A DNA stretch of 22,670 nt, taken from the NCBI GenBank assembly GCA_937886715.1, contig CAKZZD010000029.1:1-22670 (forward strand), written 5' to 3'. Shown in pieces: positions 13,622 to 21,179 of the stretch. The DNA comes from an uncultured Bacteroidales bacterium (GTDB taxonomy: Bacteria; Bacteroidota; Bacteroidia; Bacteroidales; P3). The notes below the pieces were generated by a model. It ran no database searches. It saw only the letters and a program-made list of their open reading frames with translations, and was not told the DNA's origin. Within the stretch, counting starts at the first letter, position 1, and the number at the start of each line of letters is the position of its first letter. The position numbers and the translations under genes were made by a program.

Positions 13622-14164
13622 ATGGAAAAAAATGTTGCATATTGCGGCCGGCATTTGTGGGCCGCTGTGATGGCGGGACTTGTGCTGGTGCTGTGCGGAT
13701 GTGCGGGCAGACAGACAGTGCCGTCGGTGGAGGGCACGTACACCTACAAGCATGCTTTCAGCTATGACCTCGACGGCCACCATTTCGACGTGGATGAGAC
13801 CGGCACGATGAATTTCTGTGCCGACGGCACGGCGCTCGACTCGGCGCGCCAGGTGTACAGGGTGAAGAATGCTGTGGGCGACACGTCGACCCTGGTGTTC
13901 ACCTATGTGAGCCCCAGCCGATGGCGCCTGGAGGGCGAGGACCTGTATTTTGCCGGCATCAAGGATCTGTTCAGAATGACGACGGTGGGCGGTGCCGACA
14001 CATTGGCGCAGAGGATTGTCGATGTGGTGGGCGGAAGTATCGACTATGAGTACAGATTCCATCTGGACACGCTCTCCGACGAGCGCCTGCAGTGGAGCTT
14101 CACCTACCGTGACGGGCACAGCGACACATGGGTGTTCGTGCGCGACGGCAACGCTGCCAAGTAG
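13622..14164 (+). CDS. Uncharacterised lipoprotein, possibly lipocalin-like
   Basis: A 180-residue protein with a lipoprotein signal peptide: MEKNVAYCGRHLWAAVMAGLVLVLCGC, lipobox LCGC, then AGRQ. The mature part is beta-rich: VEGTYTYKHAFSYDLDGHHFDVDETGTMNFCADGTALDSA, then RWRLEGEDLYFAG and YEYRFHLDTLSDERLQWSFTYRDGHSDTWVFVRDG. A GTYTY start, a middle GTMNFCADGTA and a final self-closing strand resemble small Bacteroidales lipocalin-like lipoproteins, but I do not recognise a named family. The start at 13622 is set by the signal peptide; the frame is open further upstream through the palindrome, but that stretch precedes the promoter. It is convergent with the barrel gene ending at 14187, with only 22 bp between and no hairpin. 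Confidence 0.75.
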   Translation: MEKNVAYCGRHLWAAVMAGLVLVLCGCAGRQTVPSVEGTYTYKHAFSYDLDGHHFDVDETGTMNFCADGTALDSARQVYRVKNAVGDTSTLVFTYVSPSRWRLEGEDLYFAGIKDLFRMTTVGGADTLAQRIVDVVGGSIDYEYRFHLDTLSDERLQWSFTYRDGHSDTWVFVRDGNAAK

Positions 14165-14186
14165 CGCGCTACGCGGGTGTTTCGCG

Positions 14187-14969
14187 TCAGAGCCGGTAGC
14201 CTATGCGCAGGGTGTAGTGAAAAGGAGCGATGGTGCCGACGGAAAACGGCATGCTGCCGTGCCTTAACAAACCGGGAATGGTGCTTACCGAGAACTCTTC
14301 GTAGCCTTCCACCTTTTGGCTCCCCATGTGCCACACGCCGAAGTCGGCAATCCAGTGGTCGTTCTCGACGAGGCCGACGGAGAAATGGAAGGCCAAAGAG
14401 GCCGAATTGTGGAAATGGTCGGTGTAGATGTAGTCGTACACGGCCTCTCCTCCGACGGAGATGGGTTGCTGGCCGTCGACGAATTCGGCACCGCGGTTGG
14501 AGATCCACCGGTAGGCGAAGCCGGCCTGTGCCTCAAGGTAGAGGCTGTAGCTTCCGCCCAGGCCGAACTCGTAGTGCAGTCCACCGAGGATGGGAAGGCT
14601 GGCGAAGTGGGGATTGGTGACGCTCGCCTTTGCGAAATTGTTGCTGGCTTCGGCCACCAGCATGCGGGTGTTGTTGCGGATGGTATAGGCAGCACCGGTG
14701 TAGATGAAATCGGCGCTCAGCACGAGGCTGGCCTTGCTGTTTTCGCCAAAAGGCCTTTGGTGGGACACGCCGATGTCGAACCCGTAGCCCGCGCCGCCTT
14801 TTGTGCTGCTTGGGGAAACAAAGGCCCAGTCGTTTGTTGTCAGGTCAGCCTTTGCAAAATCACCGATGGCCTGGTTCCAACCCGCAAAGAATGTCCAGCT
14901 GCTGTTCTGTGCTGTTGCCACAAGGGTCGTGGCAACGAGCAATGTGAGAATGGATATGGTACGTTTCAT
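14187..14969 (-). CDS. Outer-membrane beta-barrel protein, function unknown
   Basis: A 260-residue exported protein. Signal peptide MKRTISILTLLVATTLVATAQ; mature start NSSWTFFAGWNQAIG. Repeated amphipathic strands (GAGYGFDIGVSHQRPFG, KASLVLSADFIYTGAAYTI, LGGLHYEFGLGGSYSLYLEAQAGFAYRW, SASLAFHFSVGLVENDHWIADFGVWHMG) and the ending YTLRIGYRL indicate a barrel. An upstream in-frame start (15029) would put 20 polar residues before the signal peptide, so 14969 is preferred. It is divergent from the GNAT gene. A run of eight G lies 34-41 nt upstream of its start. It has no visible sequence similarity to the barrel at 9212 beyond general pattern. Confidence 0.8.
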   Translation of the reverse strand: MKRTISILTLLVATTLVATAQNSSWTFFAGWNQAIGDFAKADLTTNDWAFVSPSSTKGGAGYGFDIGVSHQRPFGENSKASLVLSADFIYTGAAYTIRNNTRMLVAEASNNFAKASVTNPHFASLPILGGLHYEFGLGGSYSLYLEAQAGFAYRWISNRGAEFVDGQQPISVGGEAVYDYIYTDHFHNSASLAFHFSVGLVENDHWIADFGVWHMGSQKVEGYEEFSVSTIPGLLRHGSMPFSVGTIAPFHYTLRIGYRL

Positions 14970-15101
14970 GGTCTTAATATCTTCTATACCATTAACGCAG
15001 TTGGGGGGGGATATTGTTGTGTTTTGCAAAAAAAACGGACCACGGGTGACAATAATATACGTTTTTGCAACGTTTCTTTACTCAAAAACCTGACGGTCAT
15101 T

Positions 15102-15386
15102 ATGGAATACATCATCTATAGAAACAGGATTGCCGCGGTGTTGGACGGCAGTGAAGTAGGGGAGGTGACCTTCCCCGAAAGCGGAGGTGTGTACACCATC
15201 AACCATACCTACGTTGACGAACAATTGCGTGGACAGGGTGTGGCCTCGGAACTGGTGCGGCGCGCGGTGACCGAGATCGAGGCCCGCGGTGGAAGGGTAG
15301 AGGCCACGTGCAGCTACGCCTTGTTGTGGCTGGCGCGTAACCGCGGTTGCGAGATCACCAGCCCACAGAGTTGTCCCATACGATAA
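15102..15386 (+). CDS. Small GNAT-fold N-acetyltransferase (COG2388/YjdJ type)
   Basis: A 94-residue single-domain protein. It starts MEYIIYRNRIAAVLDGSEVGEVTF, the beta-hairpin start of this mini-GNAT group. It has the acetyl-CoA loop QLRGQGVASELVRRAV (41-56) and ends with CSYALLWLARNR, where Cys70 and Tyr72 are the conserved C-x-Y feature of the family. The same frame stays open far upstream, antisense to the barrel gene, but homology begins at 15102. The substrate is unknown; the family is thought to acetylate small molecules or proteins. It lies 21 nt upstream of the next lipoprotein gene and may be cotranscribed. No consensus promoter was found. Confidence 0.85.
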   Translation: MEYIIYRNRIAAVLDGSEVGEVTFPESGGVYTINHTYVDEQLRGQGVASELVRRAVTEIEARGGRVEATCSYALLWLARNRGCEITSPQSCPIR

Positions 15387-15407
15387 CACAATAAAATCTG
15401 AATACAC

Positions 15408-16325
15408 ATGAAAAGACTGACAACCATTCTGCTTGCCGCCCTTTTGTTGGGAGCATGCGCAAGCAGCGAAGGAAAATTGAAACAGCGCGCCGAGGAATTG
15501 TGCCAATACATCCCCGACCACGAGTTGCTGGAGCGCTCGCGTGACTATATGACGCCCGACTTCTATGCCGCACTGGACACCATGTTCAACCACCTGCCTG
15601 AATTCGAGGCCATGGATCATGAGTGGCTCTACTATTTTGTCACCGGCAACGGCGGCACCATTGCCGACTATACGGTGACGGGTGTGGAACAGACCGACGA
15701 CAACCACGCTGTGGCCACTCTTAGCGTGCGACAACGGTGGGAAGACGGCTCGTTCGACTCCACCAGCGACATCGAGGAGCACCGTCTCTATATGGAGCGT
15801 GTCGACGGCAAGTGGCTGATGAGCGACTTCGACGAACACAAGGCCGACTGCCTGCGCCACATTGCCATCAACCGCGAGGAGCAGGCTGTGCGCCAGGCCA
15901 TCACCGACTATCTGGTGGGCGAAATCGGCGAGCAGTACCAGAAAGGCGAGGTGTGCATCCCGGTGCTGATGATGGTGCACGAAGAGGAAGAGCTCTTCAT
16001 GGGCGACTTCTGGGTGTTATGGTACAATCTGTCGGGCGATACGCTGAAGTGTGTTTCCGGCGGCAACCATGCTGGGTGTATGACCATGAGCAAAGCGGAC
16101 GTCAAGTATACAGTGACGTCGTTTGAGCAGACCGTCGACGGTGCTGGCAATGTGGCCAGTGCCAAGCGTATCTTCGGCACCTATTACGACATTTACGAAA
16201 ACATCCATTCCAGCGACAATGTCCGCAAGGCTGTGCGCAAGATGCAGCTGCAGGAATACGTGAGGCGTCACCAGATGGATGTCCACTACTATCAGGATTA
16301 CGGCTGGCCTGCAGAGGAGCTGTGA
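15408..16325 (+). CDS. Uncharacterised lipoprotein with two similar (NTF2-like?) halves
   Basis: A 305-residue protein with lipoprotein signal MKRLTTILLAALLLGAC (lipobox LGAC, Cys17). The first half (about 25-147) resembles NTF2-like/DUF3828-style domains: helical start DYMTPDFYAALDTMF, then strands IADYTVTGVEQTDDNHAVATLSV and RLYMERVDGKWLMSDFDEH. The second half (about 157-265) repeats elements: YTVTSFEQT at 234-242 echoes YTVTGVEQT at 88-96, and FWVLWYNLSGDTLKCV echoes WLYYFVTGNGGT. A tail rich in basic and aromatic residues follows (VRRHQMDVHYYQDYGW). No catalytic motif is visible and I do not recognise a named family. It follows the GNAT gene and ends at the 16351-16392 terminator. Confidence 0.78.
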   Translation: MKRLTTILLAALLLGACASSEGKLKQRAEELCQYIPDHELLERSRDYMTPDFYAALDTMFNHLPEFEAMDHEWLYYFVTGNGGTIADYTVTGVEQTDDNHAVATLSVRQRWEDGSFDSTSDIEEHRLYMERVDGKWLMSDFDEHKADCLRHIAINREEQAVRQAITDYLVGEIGEQYQKGEVCIPVLMMVHEEEELFMGDFWVLWYNLSGDTLKCVSGGNHAGCMTMSKADVKYTVTSFEQTVDGAGNVASAKRIFGTYYDIYENIHSSDNVRKAVRKMQLQEYVRRHQMDVHYYQDYGWPAEEL

Positions 16326-16350
16326 AGGAGAGAGGCTGGCTGGGGACATG

Positions 16351-16392
16351 AAAAAGGGGCGGCGGGCACTTTGGTGCCCGCCGCCCCTTTTT
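16351..16392. terminator. Bidirectional terminator between the lipoprotein and the M16 peptidase
   Basis: 19-bp stem (16351-16369 with 16374-16392), TTTG loop, GC-rich core and A5/T6 ends. It lies between convergent genes ending at 16325 and 16413. Confidence 0.9.
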
Positions 16393-16412
16393 TCGGCTCT
16401 CTGGATTAAATA

Positions 16413-19304
16413 TTATTCAGCACTGCCGGCGCTGGCATCCTCCGGACGAAGGGTGACAACGACGTAGTTTTTCAGGTTGATATACTTCTTGGCCAGATTC
16501 TTGATGTCCTTGGTGGTGACAGCCTTCACCATCGTGTCGTAGTTCTCGACGTAGTCGCGGCTCTCGTTCAGCATATAGCTGCCCCGGAGCTGGCCAAGCC
16601 AGAAGCTGTTGTTCTGACGGGCCTTGCCACGGTTGACGATCATCTGCTCCTGCACCTTGCCGAGGGTCTTCTGGTCGCAGCCTTTCTTCATGTACTGCTT
16701 GAGAATTTTGATGCAGTCTTTCTCGATCTTCTTTGCCTTTTCGGGGTCGCAGCCAATGTAGAACTGCCAGCTCACCTGACCGGCGGGGGTCAGCTCATAG
16801 TCGAAGCCTGCGCTGGGGCTGTATGCGTCGCCGTTCTTTTCACGGATGATTTCGGTGACGGTGATGCCGAGGGCATCGCCCAGTTCAGAGATGGCAATGC
16901 GGGTCTGAGGATCAAGCTCGCTGGCGGGCACGTCCATCTGGCCGGAGATGATGAGCATACCCTGACGCTCAATGCCCTTGACGGCTTCGGCGTGCTGGAT
17001 GCCATCGGCAAATTTGGGATTGCGGTTGATGTACTTCTCGGCTTTCTGCTTGCCGTTGACGGGCAGGTTGTTCAGATATTTTGCAATGAGGGCGATGTCG
17101 TCGTCACTGACGTTACCCACGAAGAAGAAGGTCTGGTTGCTGGCATCGTTGAAACGCTCGCGGTAGATTTCGAACATGCGGTCGAGGTTGAGGCTGCGCA
17201 CTTTCTCTTCGGTGGGGATCACCACTTGGCGCTTGTCGTTGGGGTAAGCGGTCTTGTAGTAGGTCTCGATGAAGGCCACCTGCGGGTTCTCGCGGATGAA
17301 TTTGATCTGGTTGAGGGTGTTCTCAATGTTGCGCTCGTAGGCTTCCTGGTCCTTGCGGGGAGCGGTGTAGTAGAGGTTGATCAGCTGCAGGGTGGTTTCA
17401 AGATCCTTGGGCGAGCAGTTGCCGCTGAAGCCTTGGGTTTCGCTGCTGATAGTGGGGCTGATGCTGAGGTTCATGCCTTTGAGCTTCTTGCTGAGCTGTG
17501 TGGCGCTGAAGTTGGCGATACCGCCGGCATCGACGAAGCCGGCAGCATTGCTGGCTTGGAACGACTCTTCGTCGCTATAGAGAGAGGTGCCGCCGAAGCC
17601 GTAGGAGGAAATGAGGATTTCGTCGGCCTTAAGGTCGGTTTTCTTCACCACGAAGCGGACGCCGTTGGGGCAGGTGTATTCGGTGTAGTCAAGCACGCTG
17701 TTCTTCTTGGTCACATTGGGGGTGACAGCCTTGAGCTCTTCGCTGAAGAGGGGCTCATCCTTGAAGTTGTCGACCCACGGTTCTGTCTTGACGGACTTGC
17801 TGTTGTTGATGATCTTGATGGCCTCGGCCTCGGTGGGCACTTTGAAACCGTCCTTTTCGGGAGCGGTGAGGTAGAAAATCAGGTTCTCGTCGGTGATCCA
17901 GGTCTTGACCAGGTTGTTGCACTCCTCGAGGGTGATTTCGGGGATGAATTCCTTGGCATATTTCCACTCCTGGCGGATGCCCGGGCAGGGCTCGTTTTCA
18001 AGATAGTGGTTGGTGTACTCGTCGGCCAGGCTGTTGCTCTGGGTCTTGTTCTCTTCCTTGGCCAGCTTGGTGTAGGTGCTGAGGAGGTCCTCTTTCTGAC
18101 GGTCGAGTTCGGTCTGGAGGAAGCCGTGCTCGTCGACCTGCTTCATGGCTTTGAGCAGCAGTTCGGCGGTCTCTTCAATGCGGCCCTCCTTGGGGGCGGC
18201 GCTGAGGGCGAACACGTCGATCTCGCGGCCCAGGAATCCGCTGTAGCCGCCGCCGGCATACATCATGGGGGCGGTGGGTTTCTCGCAGATTTCGCTGAAG
18301 CGCTCGTTGATCATCATGCTGATCAGGTTGCGGACAATCATCTGGCGATAGGCGCCGATGGTGCCGTTGGGGGTCTTCTGGTGTTTCCAGTAGAGGGCCA
18401 GGCTGGTGCTGGTGGCTTCTTTGTCCTGGGCGATGCAGATGAGGGGATCAACGTTGGCGGGGATCTCGTAGCTCAGGCGGGGCAGTTTCTCCTTGCCGAG
18501 GAACTGGTGGCTGCTGAACACATCTTTCACCTTCTGCTCCATGGCCTTGTCGCCCTTCATGCCGGCATACTCAAAACCATCCAGGTCGCCAACGATGACG
18601 ATGGCCTGCAGGTCGGGACGGTACCAGTCGTTGAAGAAATCGACGATGCTCTGGCGCTTGAAGTTCATGATGACCTCTTCCTTGCCGATGGGCAGACGCT
18701 CGGCATAGAGCGAACCCTTGAGCATGATGGGCCAGGTCTTCTGGCGCAAACGGTCGCCGTGGCCTACACCACCGCGCCACTCTTCATGAATCACGCCGCG
18801 CTCGCTCTCGATCTCCTTCTGGTCGAAGAGCACATTGCCGGCCCAGCCGTCGAGAATCTCGATACCCATCTTGACCATCTCGGGGTCGTTGGCGGGCATG
18901 TTGACATAGTAGACAGTCTGGTCGAACGACGTGTAAGCGTTGATGTCGCGGCCGAACTCCACACCGTGCTCCTGCAGCTTCTGGATCATCGTGTTGTGAG
19001 GATAGCCCTTGATGCCGTTGAAGGCCATGTGTTCGCAGAAGTGGGCCAAGCCCTGCTGGTCGTCGCGCTCCATGATCGAACCTGCGTTGCTCACCAGACG
19101 GAACTGGATCATATTCTCAGGCTTCTTGTTGTTGCGGATGTAGTAGGTGAAGCCGTTGTCGAGCTTGCCGTAGCGCACCTTCTTGTCAAGAGGCACCTGG
19201 GCGCTCAGGTCGCTCTTTTTCTCTTTTGCATTGCCCGGAAGCTGGGCGAATGTCGTGCCGCATACTGCTACGAGAAGCAGCACAATCCAAAATCTTTTCT
19301 TCAT
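16413..19304 (-). CDS. Secreted M16-family zinc metallopeptidase (PqqL/pitrilysin-like)
   Basis: Two-module inverse-zincin peptidase of 963 residues. Signal peptide MKKRFWIVLLLVAVCGTTFA, so probably periplasmic. The first module holds the inverted zinc motif HxxEH as H88-F-C-E91-H92 (GLAHFCEHMAFNG); the third ligand is probably E168 in EIESERGVIHEEW. The second half (from about 535) contains the usual M16 pattern without a second zinc motif (NAAGFVDAGGIANFSATQLSKKL, FFFVGNVSDDDIALIAKYL). Length matches Bacteroidota PqqL-like peptidases carrying both halves on one chain. The start follows the XRE gene by 24 nt on the same strand with no terminator, suggesting cotranscription with XRE and DUF2975. 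The substrate is unknown; peptides or partly unfolded proteins are usual for the family. Confidence 0.93.
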   Translation of the reverse strand: MKKRFWIVLLLVAVCGTTFAQLPGNAKEKKSDLSAQVPLDKKVRYGKLDNGFTYYIRNNKKPENMIQFRLVSNAGSIMERDDQQGLAHFCEHMAFNGIKGYPHNTMIQKLQEHGVEFGRDINAYTSFDQTVYYVNMPANDPEMVKMGIEILDGWAGNVLFDQKEIESERGVIHEEWRGGVGHGDRLRQKTWPIMLKGSLYAERLPIGKEEVIMNFKRQSIVDFFNDWYRPDLQAIVIVGDLDGFEYAGMKGDKAMEQKVKDVFSSHQFLGKEKLPRLSYEIPANVDPLICIAQDKEATSTSLALYWKHQKTPNGTIGAYRQMIVRNLISMMINERFSEICEKPTAPMMYAGGGYSGFLGREIDVFALSAAPKEGRIEETAELLLKAMKQVDEHGFLQTELDRQKEDLLSTYTKLAKEENKTQSNSLADEYTNHYLENEPCPGIRQEWKYAKEFIPEITLEECNNLVKTWITDENLIFYLTAPEKDGFKVPTEAEAIKIINNSKSVKTEPWVDNFKDEPLFSEELKAVTPNVTKKNSVLDYTEYTCPNGVRFVVKKTDLKADEILISSYGFGGTSLYSDEESFQASNAAGFVDAGGIANFSATQLSKKLKGMNLSISPTISSETQGFSGNCSPKDLETTLQLINLYYTAPRKDQEAYERNIENTLNQIKFIRENPQVAFIETYYKTAYPNDKRQVVIPTEEKVRSLNLDRMFEIYRERFNDASNQTFFFVGNVSDDDIALIAKYLNNLPVNGKQKAEKYINRNPKFADGIQHAEAVKGIERQGMLIISGQMDVPASELDPQTRIAISELGDALGITVTEIIREKNGDAYSPSAGFDYELTPAGQVSWQFYIGCDPEKAKKIEKDCIKILKQYMKKGCDQKTLGKVQEQMIVNRGKARQNNSFWLGQLRGSYMLNESRDYVENYDTMVKAVTTKDIKNLAKKYINLKNYVVVTLRPEDASAGSAE

Positions 19305-19328
19305 GATTTCTTTGAACTTGTTTGTTGA

Positions 19329-19577
19329 TTATTGTTTTTTGTATTTCAGGTTTGCAAGGTTAGACGGCAATTCGTCGTCGGGTACATATTCCAACAGGTC
19401 GCCTGGTTGGCAGTGTAGCGCATCGCACAGCATCTCCAAGGTGCTGAAGCGTATGGCTTTGGCTTTGCCGGTTTTCAGAATGCTCAGATTCGCCAGAGAA
19501 ATGCCCACCATTTGGGACAATTCGGTGAGCGATATCTTGTTGCGAGCCATCATGACATCCAAATTCACTACTATCAT
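19329..19577 (-). CDS. Small XRE-family helix-turn-helix regulator (YozG-like)
   Basis: An 82-residue DNA-binding protein. The five-helix Cro/CI fold spans about 5-68: NLDVMMARNKISLTELSQMVGISLANLSILKTGKAKAIRFSTLEMLCDALHCQPGDLLEY, with recognition helix around SLANLSILKTG. It resembles the compact YozG-type regulators that are repeatedly found next to DUF2975 membrane proteins, as here, 28 nt downstream of one. The short C-terminal tail (VPDDELPSNLANLKYKKQ) has no domain. Targets are unknown; autoregulation of its own transcript is likely from family habit. It sits between DUF2975 and the M16 peptidase in a same-strand unit. Confidence 0.88.
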   Translation of the reverse strand: MIVVNLDVMMARNKISLTELSQMVGISLANLSILKTGKAKAIRFSTLEMLCDALHCQPGDLLEYVPDDELPSNLANLKYKKQ

Positions 19578-19605
19578 AAACTGTAATACTGACTTTTTCC
19601 TTTAC

Positions 19606-20283
19606 CTATATTGTCAATTCAATATCTTCCTCCATCTTTTTGTTGGCCAGTAATAGAAGCGATATGAGTATCAGAATGGATCCGAATAAGAACCGCAGTA
19701 TGTTCGCCACTTTGATGGTCTGCGGAACCATGCCATTGGCGGCAAACATCAAATCCATACCATGGGCTATCAACAGCGACATGACGACTTCCAACAATGA
19801 AGCGCAAACCATCAGCGCTCCCGATAGAAAGAAAAAGGTTATGTGGAGGGTCGAATCTTTTTTGCGTTTGCGCATGGCCATCATCATCGACAGGATGCCC
19901 AATGTCCCCAGCAGATATGCCACAAACATTAGTATCTGATTGACTATCTTTACTATCCATCCCCACTTTATCGGGCTGTTCGTGGCGTTGCTGCCGTCGG
20001 AATTGGTGAAAGAAATGATGTATTCTGCAGGAGTGGCGGAGGCTTCGATATCATCGATTGTGCCTGCTATGGACAGCGTTTCCGTCGACAGGGGGGTGCC
20101 ATTTTCAGTCAAGTTCACAACACTGATGGGCAATTGCCTTCCATTGCTGAAAGGGGCCACATCCGACGCCAAGTCAATGGCACAGAATACTGCCCCCATG
20201 ATGCACAGCGCCATCAACAAGCCATATAGCCATGTCATGCGTGACCTCTGTTTCATATAGTTGTTCTTAGTCATACGTTCCAT
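19606..20283 (-). CDS. DUF2975 family membrane protein
   Basis: A 225-residue integral membrane protein with four predicted helices: about 17-39 (MTWLYGLLMALCIMGAVFCAI), 108-135, 143-170 and 192-214. A periplasmic loop of about 65 residues separates helices 1 and 2. The arrangement, and the XRE gene right after it, fit DUF2975, whose function is not established. Start choice is uncertain. The -7 box at 20299-20306 leaves a leader of only about 8 nt for the first ATG (20283). In-frame ATGs at 20274 and 20256 give longer leaders, and the latter begins MKQRSRMTWLYG, a natural membrane-protein start. It heads the DUF2975-XRE-M16 unit. Confidence 0.8.
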   Translation of the reverse strand: MERMTKNNYMKQRSRMTWLYGLLMALCIMGAVFCAIDLASDVAPFSNGRQLPISVVNLTENGTPLSTETLSIAGTIDDIEASATPAEYIISFTNSDGSNATNSPIKWGWIVKIVNQILMFVAYLLGTLGILSMMMAMRKRKKDSTLHITFFFLSGALMVCASLLEVVMSLLIAHGMDLMFAANGMVPQTIKVANILRFLFGSILILISLLLLANKKMEEDIELTI

Positions 20284-20298
20284 CTATTGATTGAAATG

Positions 20299-20306
20299 CA
20301 AAGATA
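20299..20306 (-). promoter_or_regulatory. Promoter -7 box of the DUF2975-XRE-M16 unit
   Basis: The complement of 20299-20306 reads TATCTTTG, a full match to TAnnTTTG. The expected -33 position (complement of 20326-20329) is TCTT, a poor match. The box also separates this unit from cdaA, which ends at 20364. Confidence 0.6.
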
Positions 20307-20363
20307 CAACTTTTTTTTATTATGGAAGAAATTTATTAAATTTCGATAAATATTTTATCCCAA

Positions 20364-21179
20364 TCAACATTCATAGCGCTCCAGCGCCTGCCTCAGCTCC
20401 ACGGGCGAGATGTTGTGGTGGATCACCCCGTCGATGGCATAGGAGATGGCTCCCGTTTCCTCGCTGACAATCACGCTCAGCACGTCGAGCTGCTCCGTCA
20501 CTCCGATGGCGCTGCGATGGCGTAGGCCGAGGTTGGGATCGATGTCGAGTCTTGACGTCACCGGCAGAATGCACCGCGCAGCCAGGATGTTGTTGCCCTG
20601 CGCTATCACGGCGCCGTCGTGCAGGGGAGAATTCTTGAAGAACAGCGTTTCGATCAGCGCGGACGAAGCCTTGGCGTCGATATGCTCACCGGTGTTCACC
20701 AGCTCCTCCACCTCATTGTGGCGCTTGAACACAATCAGCGCACCCGTCTTCGACTGCTGCATGTGCATGCAGGCGTTGATATAGGCCTCATAGTTCACAT
20801 TCTGCTGGCTTTTGATGTTGTGCCGCCAGAATTTCAGCCATTTCCACCACGATTTGTCCAGCTGCGTCTTGGTGCCCAGAAACAGCAGGAATTTTCTGAT
20901 TTCGGGCTGGAAGATGACGATCAGCGCCACCAGGCCTACGTTGGCCACCGCGCCCAGCAGCGCGCCCAGCAGCCGCATCCCCAGCGCATCGGCGATACGC
21001 CACGCGATCAGCATGATGAGCAGCGCCCAGAAGATGAGCATCACATTGGTGCCTTTGGCCATCCGGTAGACGTAGTACACCAGCAGGGCCACCAGCAGGA
21101 TGTCGAATATGTCGATCAGTCTGATTGCGGGCAGGCCGGCAATCGCTCCAATCATTGTCATAGTCAGATTCTGTGTCAT
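20364..21179 (-). CDS. cdaA: Diadenylate cyclase CdaA
   Basis: Membrane enzyme that joins two ATP to make the second messenger c-di-AMP. The 271-residue protein has three N-terminal helices (about 22-40, 45-63, 68-92), then the DisA_N/DAC domain with the two catalytic motifs DGA (188-190, SPLHDGAVIAQGN) and RHR (220-222, LGLRHRSAIGVTE). An upstream start at 21242 would add a polar, Arg-rich leader overlapping folP. The ATG at 21177-21179 overlaps the folP stop as ATGA, which is the better start and implies translational coupling. It is the last gene of the folP-cdaA unit. The usual Firmicutes partner cdaR is not adjacent. Confidence 0.93.
   Translation of the reverse strand: MTQNLTMTMIGAIAGLPAIRLIDIFDILLVALLVYYVYRMAKGTNVMLIFWALLIMLIAWRIADALGMRLLGALLGAVANVGLVALIVIFQPEIRKFLLFLGTKTQLDKSWWKWLKFWRHNIKSQQNVNYEAYINACMHMQQSKTGALIVFKRHNEVEELVNTGEHIDAKASSALIETLFFKNSPLHDGAVIAQGNNILAARCILPVTSRLDIDPNLGLRHRSAIGVTEQLDVLSVIVSEETGAISYAIDGVIHHNISPVELRQALERYEC

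Noticed and set aside
16992..19328. A 778-codon open frame on the plus strand opposite the M16 peptidase
   Set aside because: It is the antisense shadow of a real gene with strong motifs. It is rich in Val, Gly, Leu, Asp and His in the pattern produced by complementing GC-rich third positions, and it has no recognisable domain.
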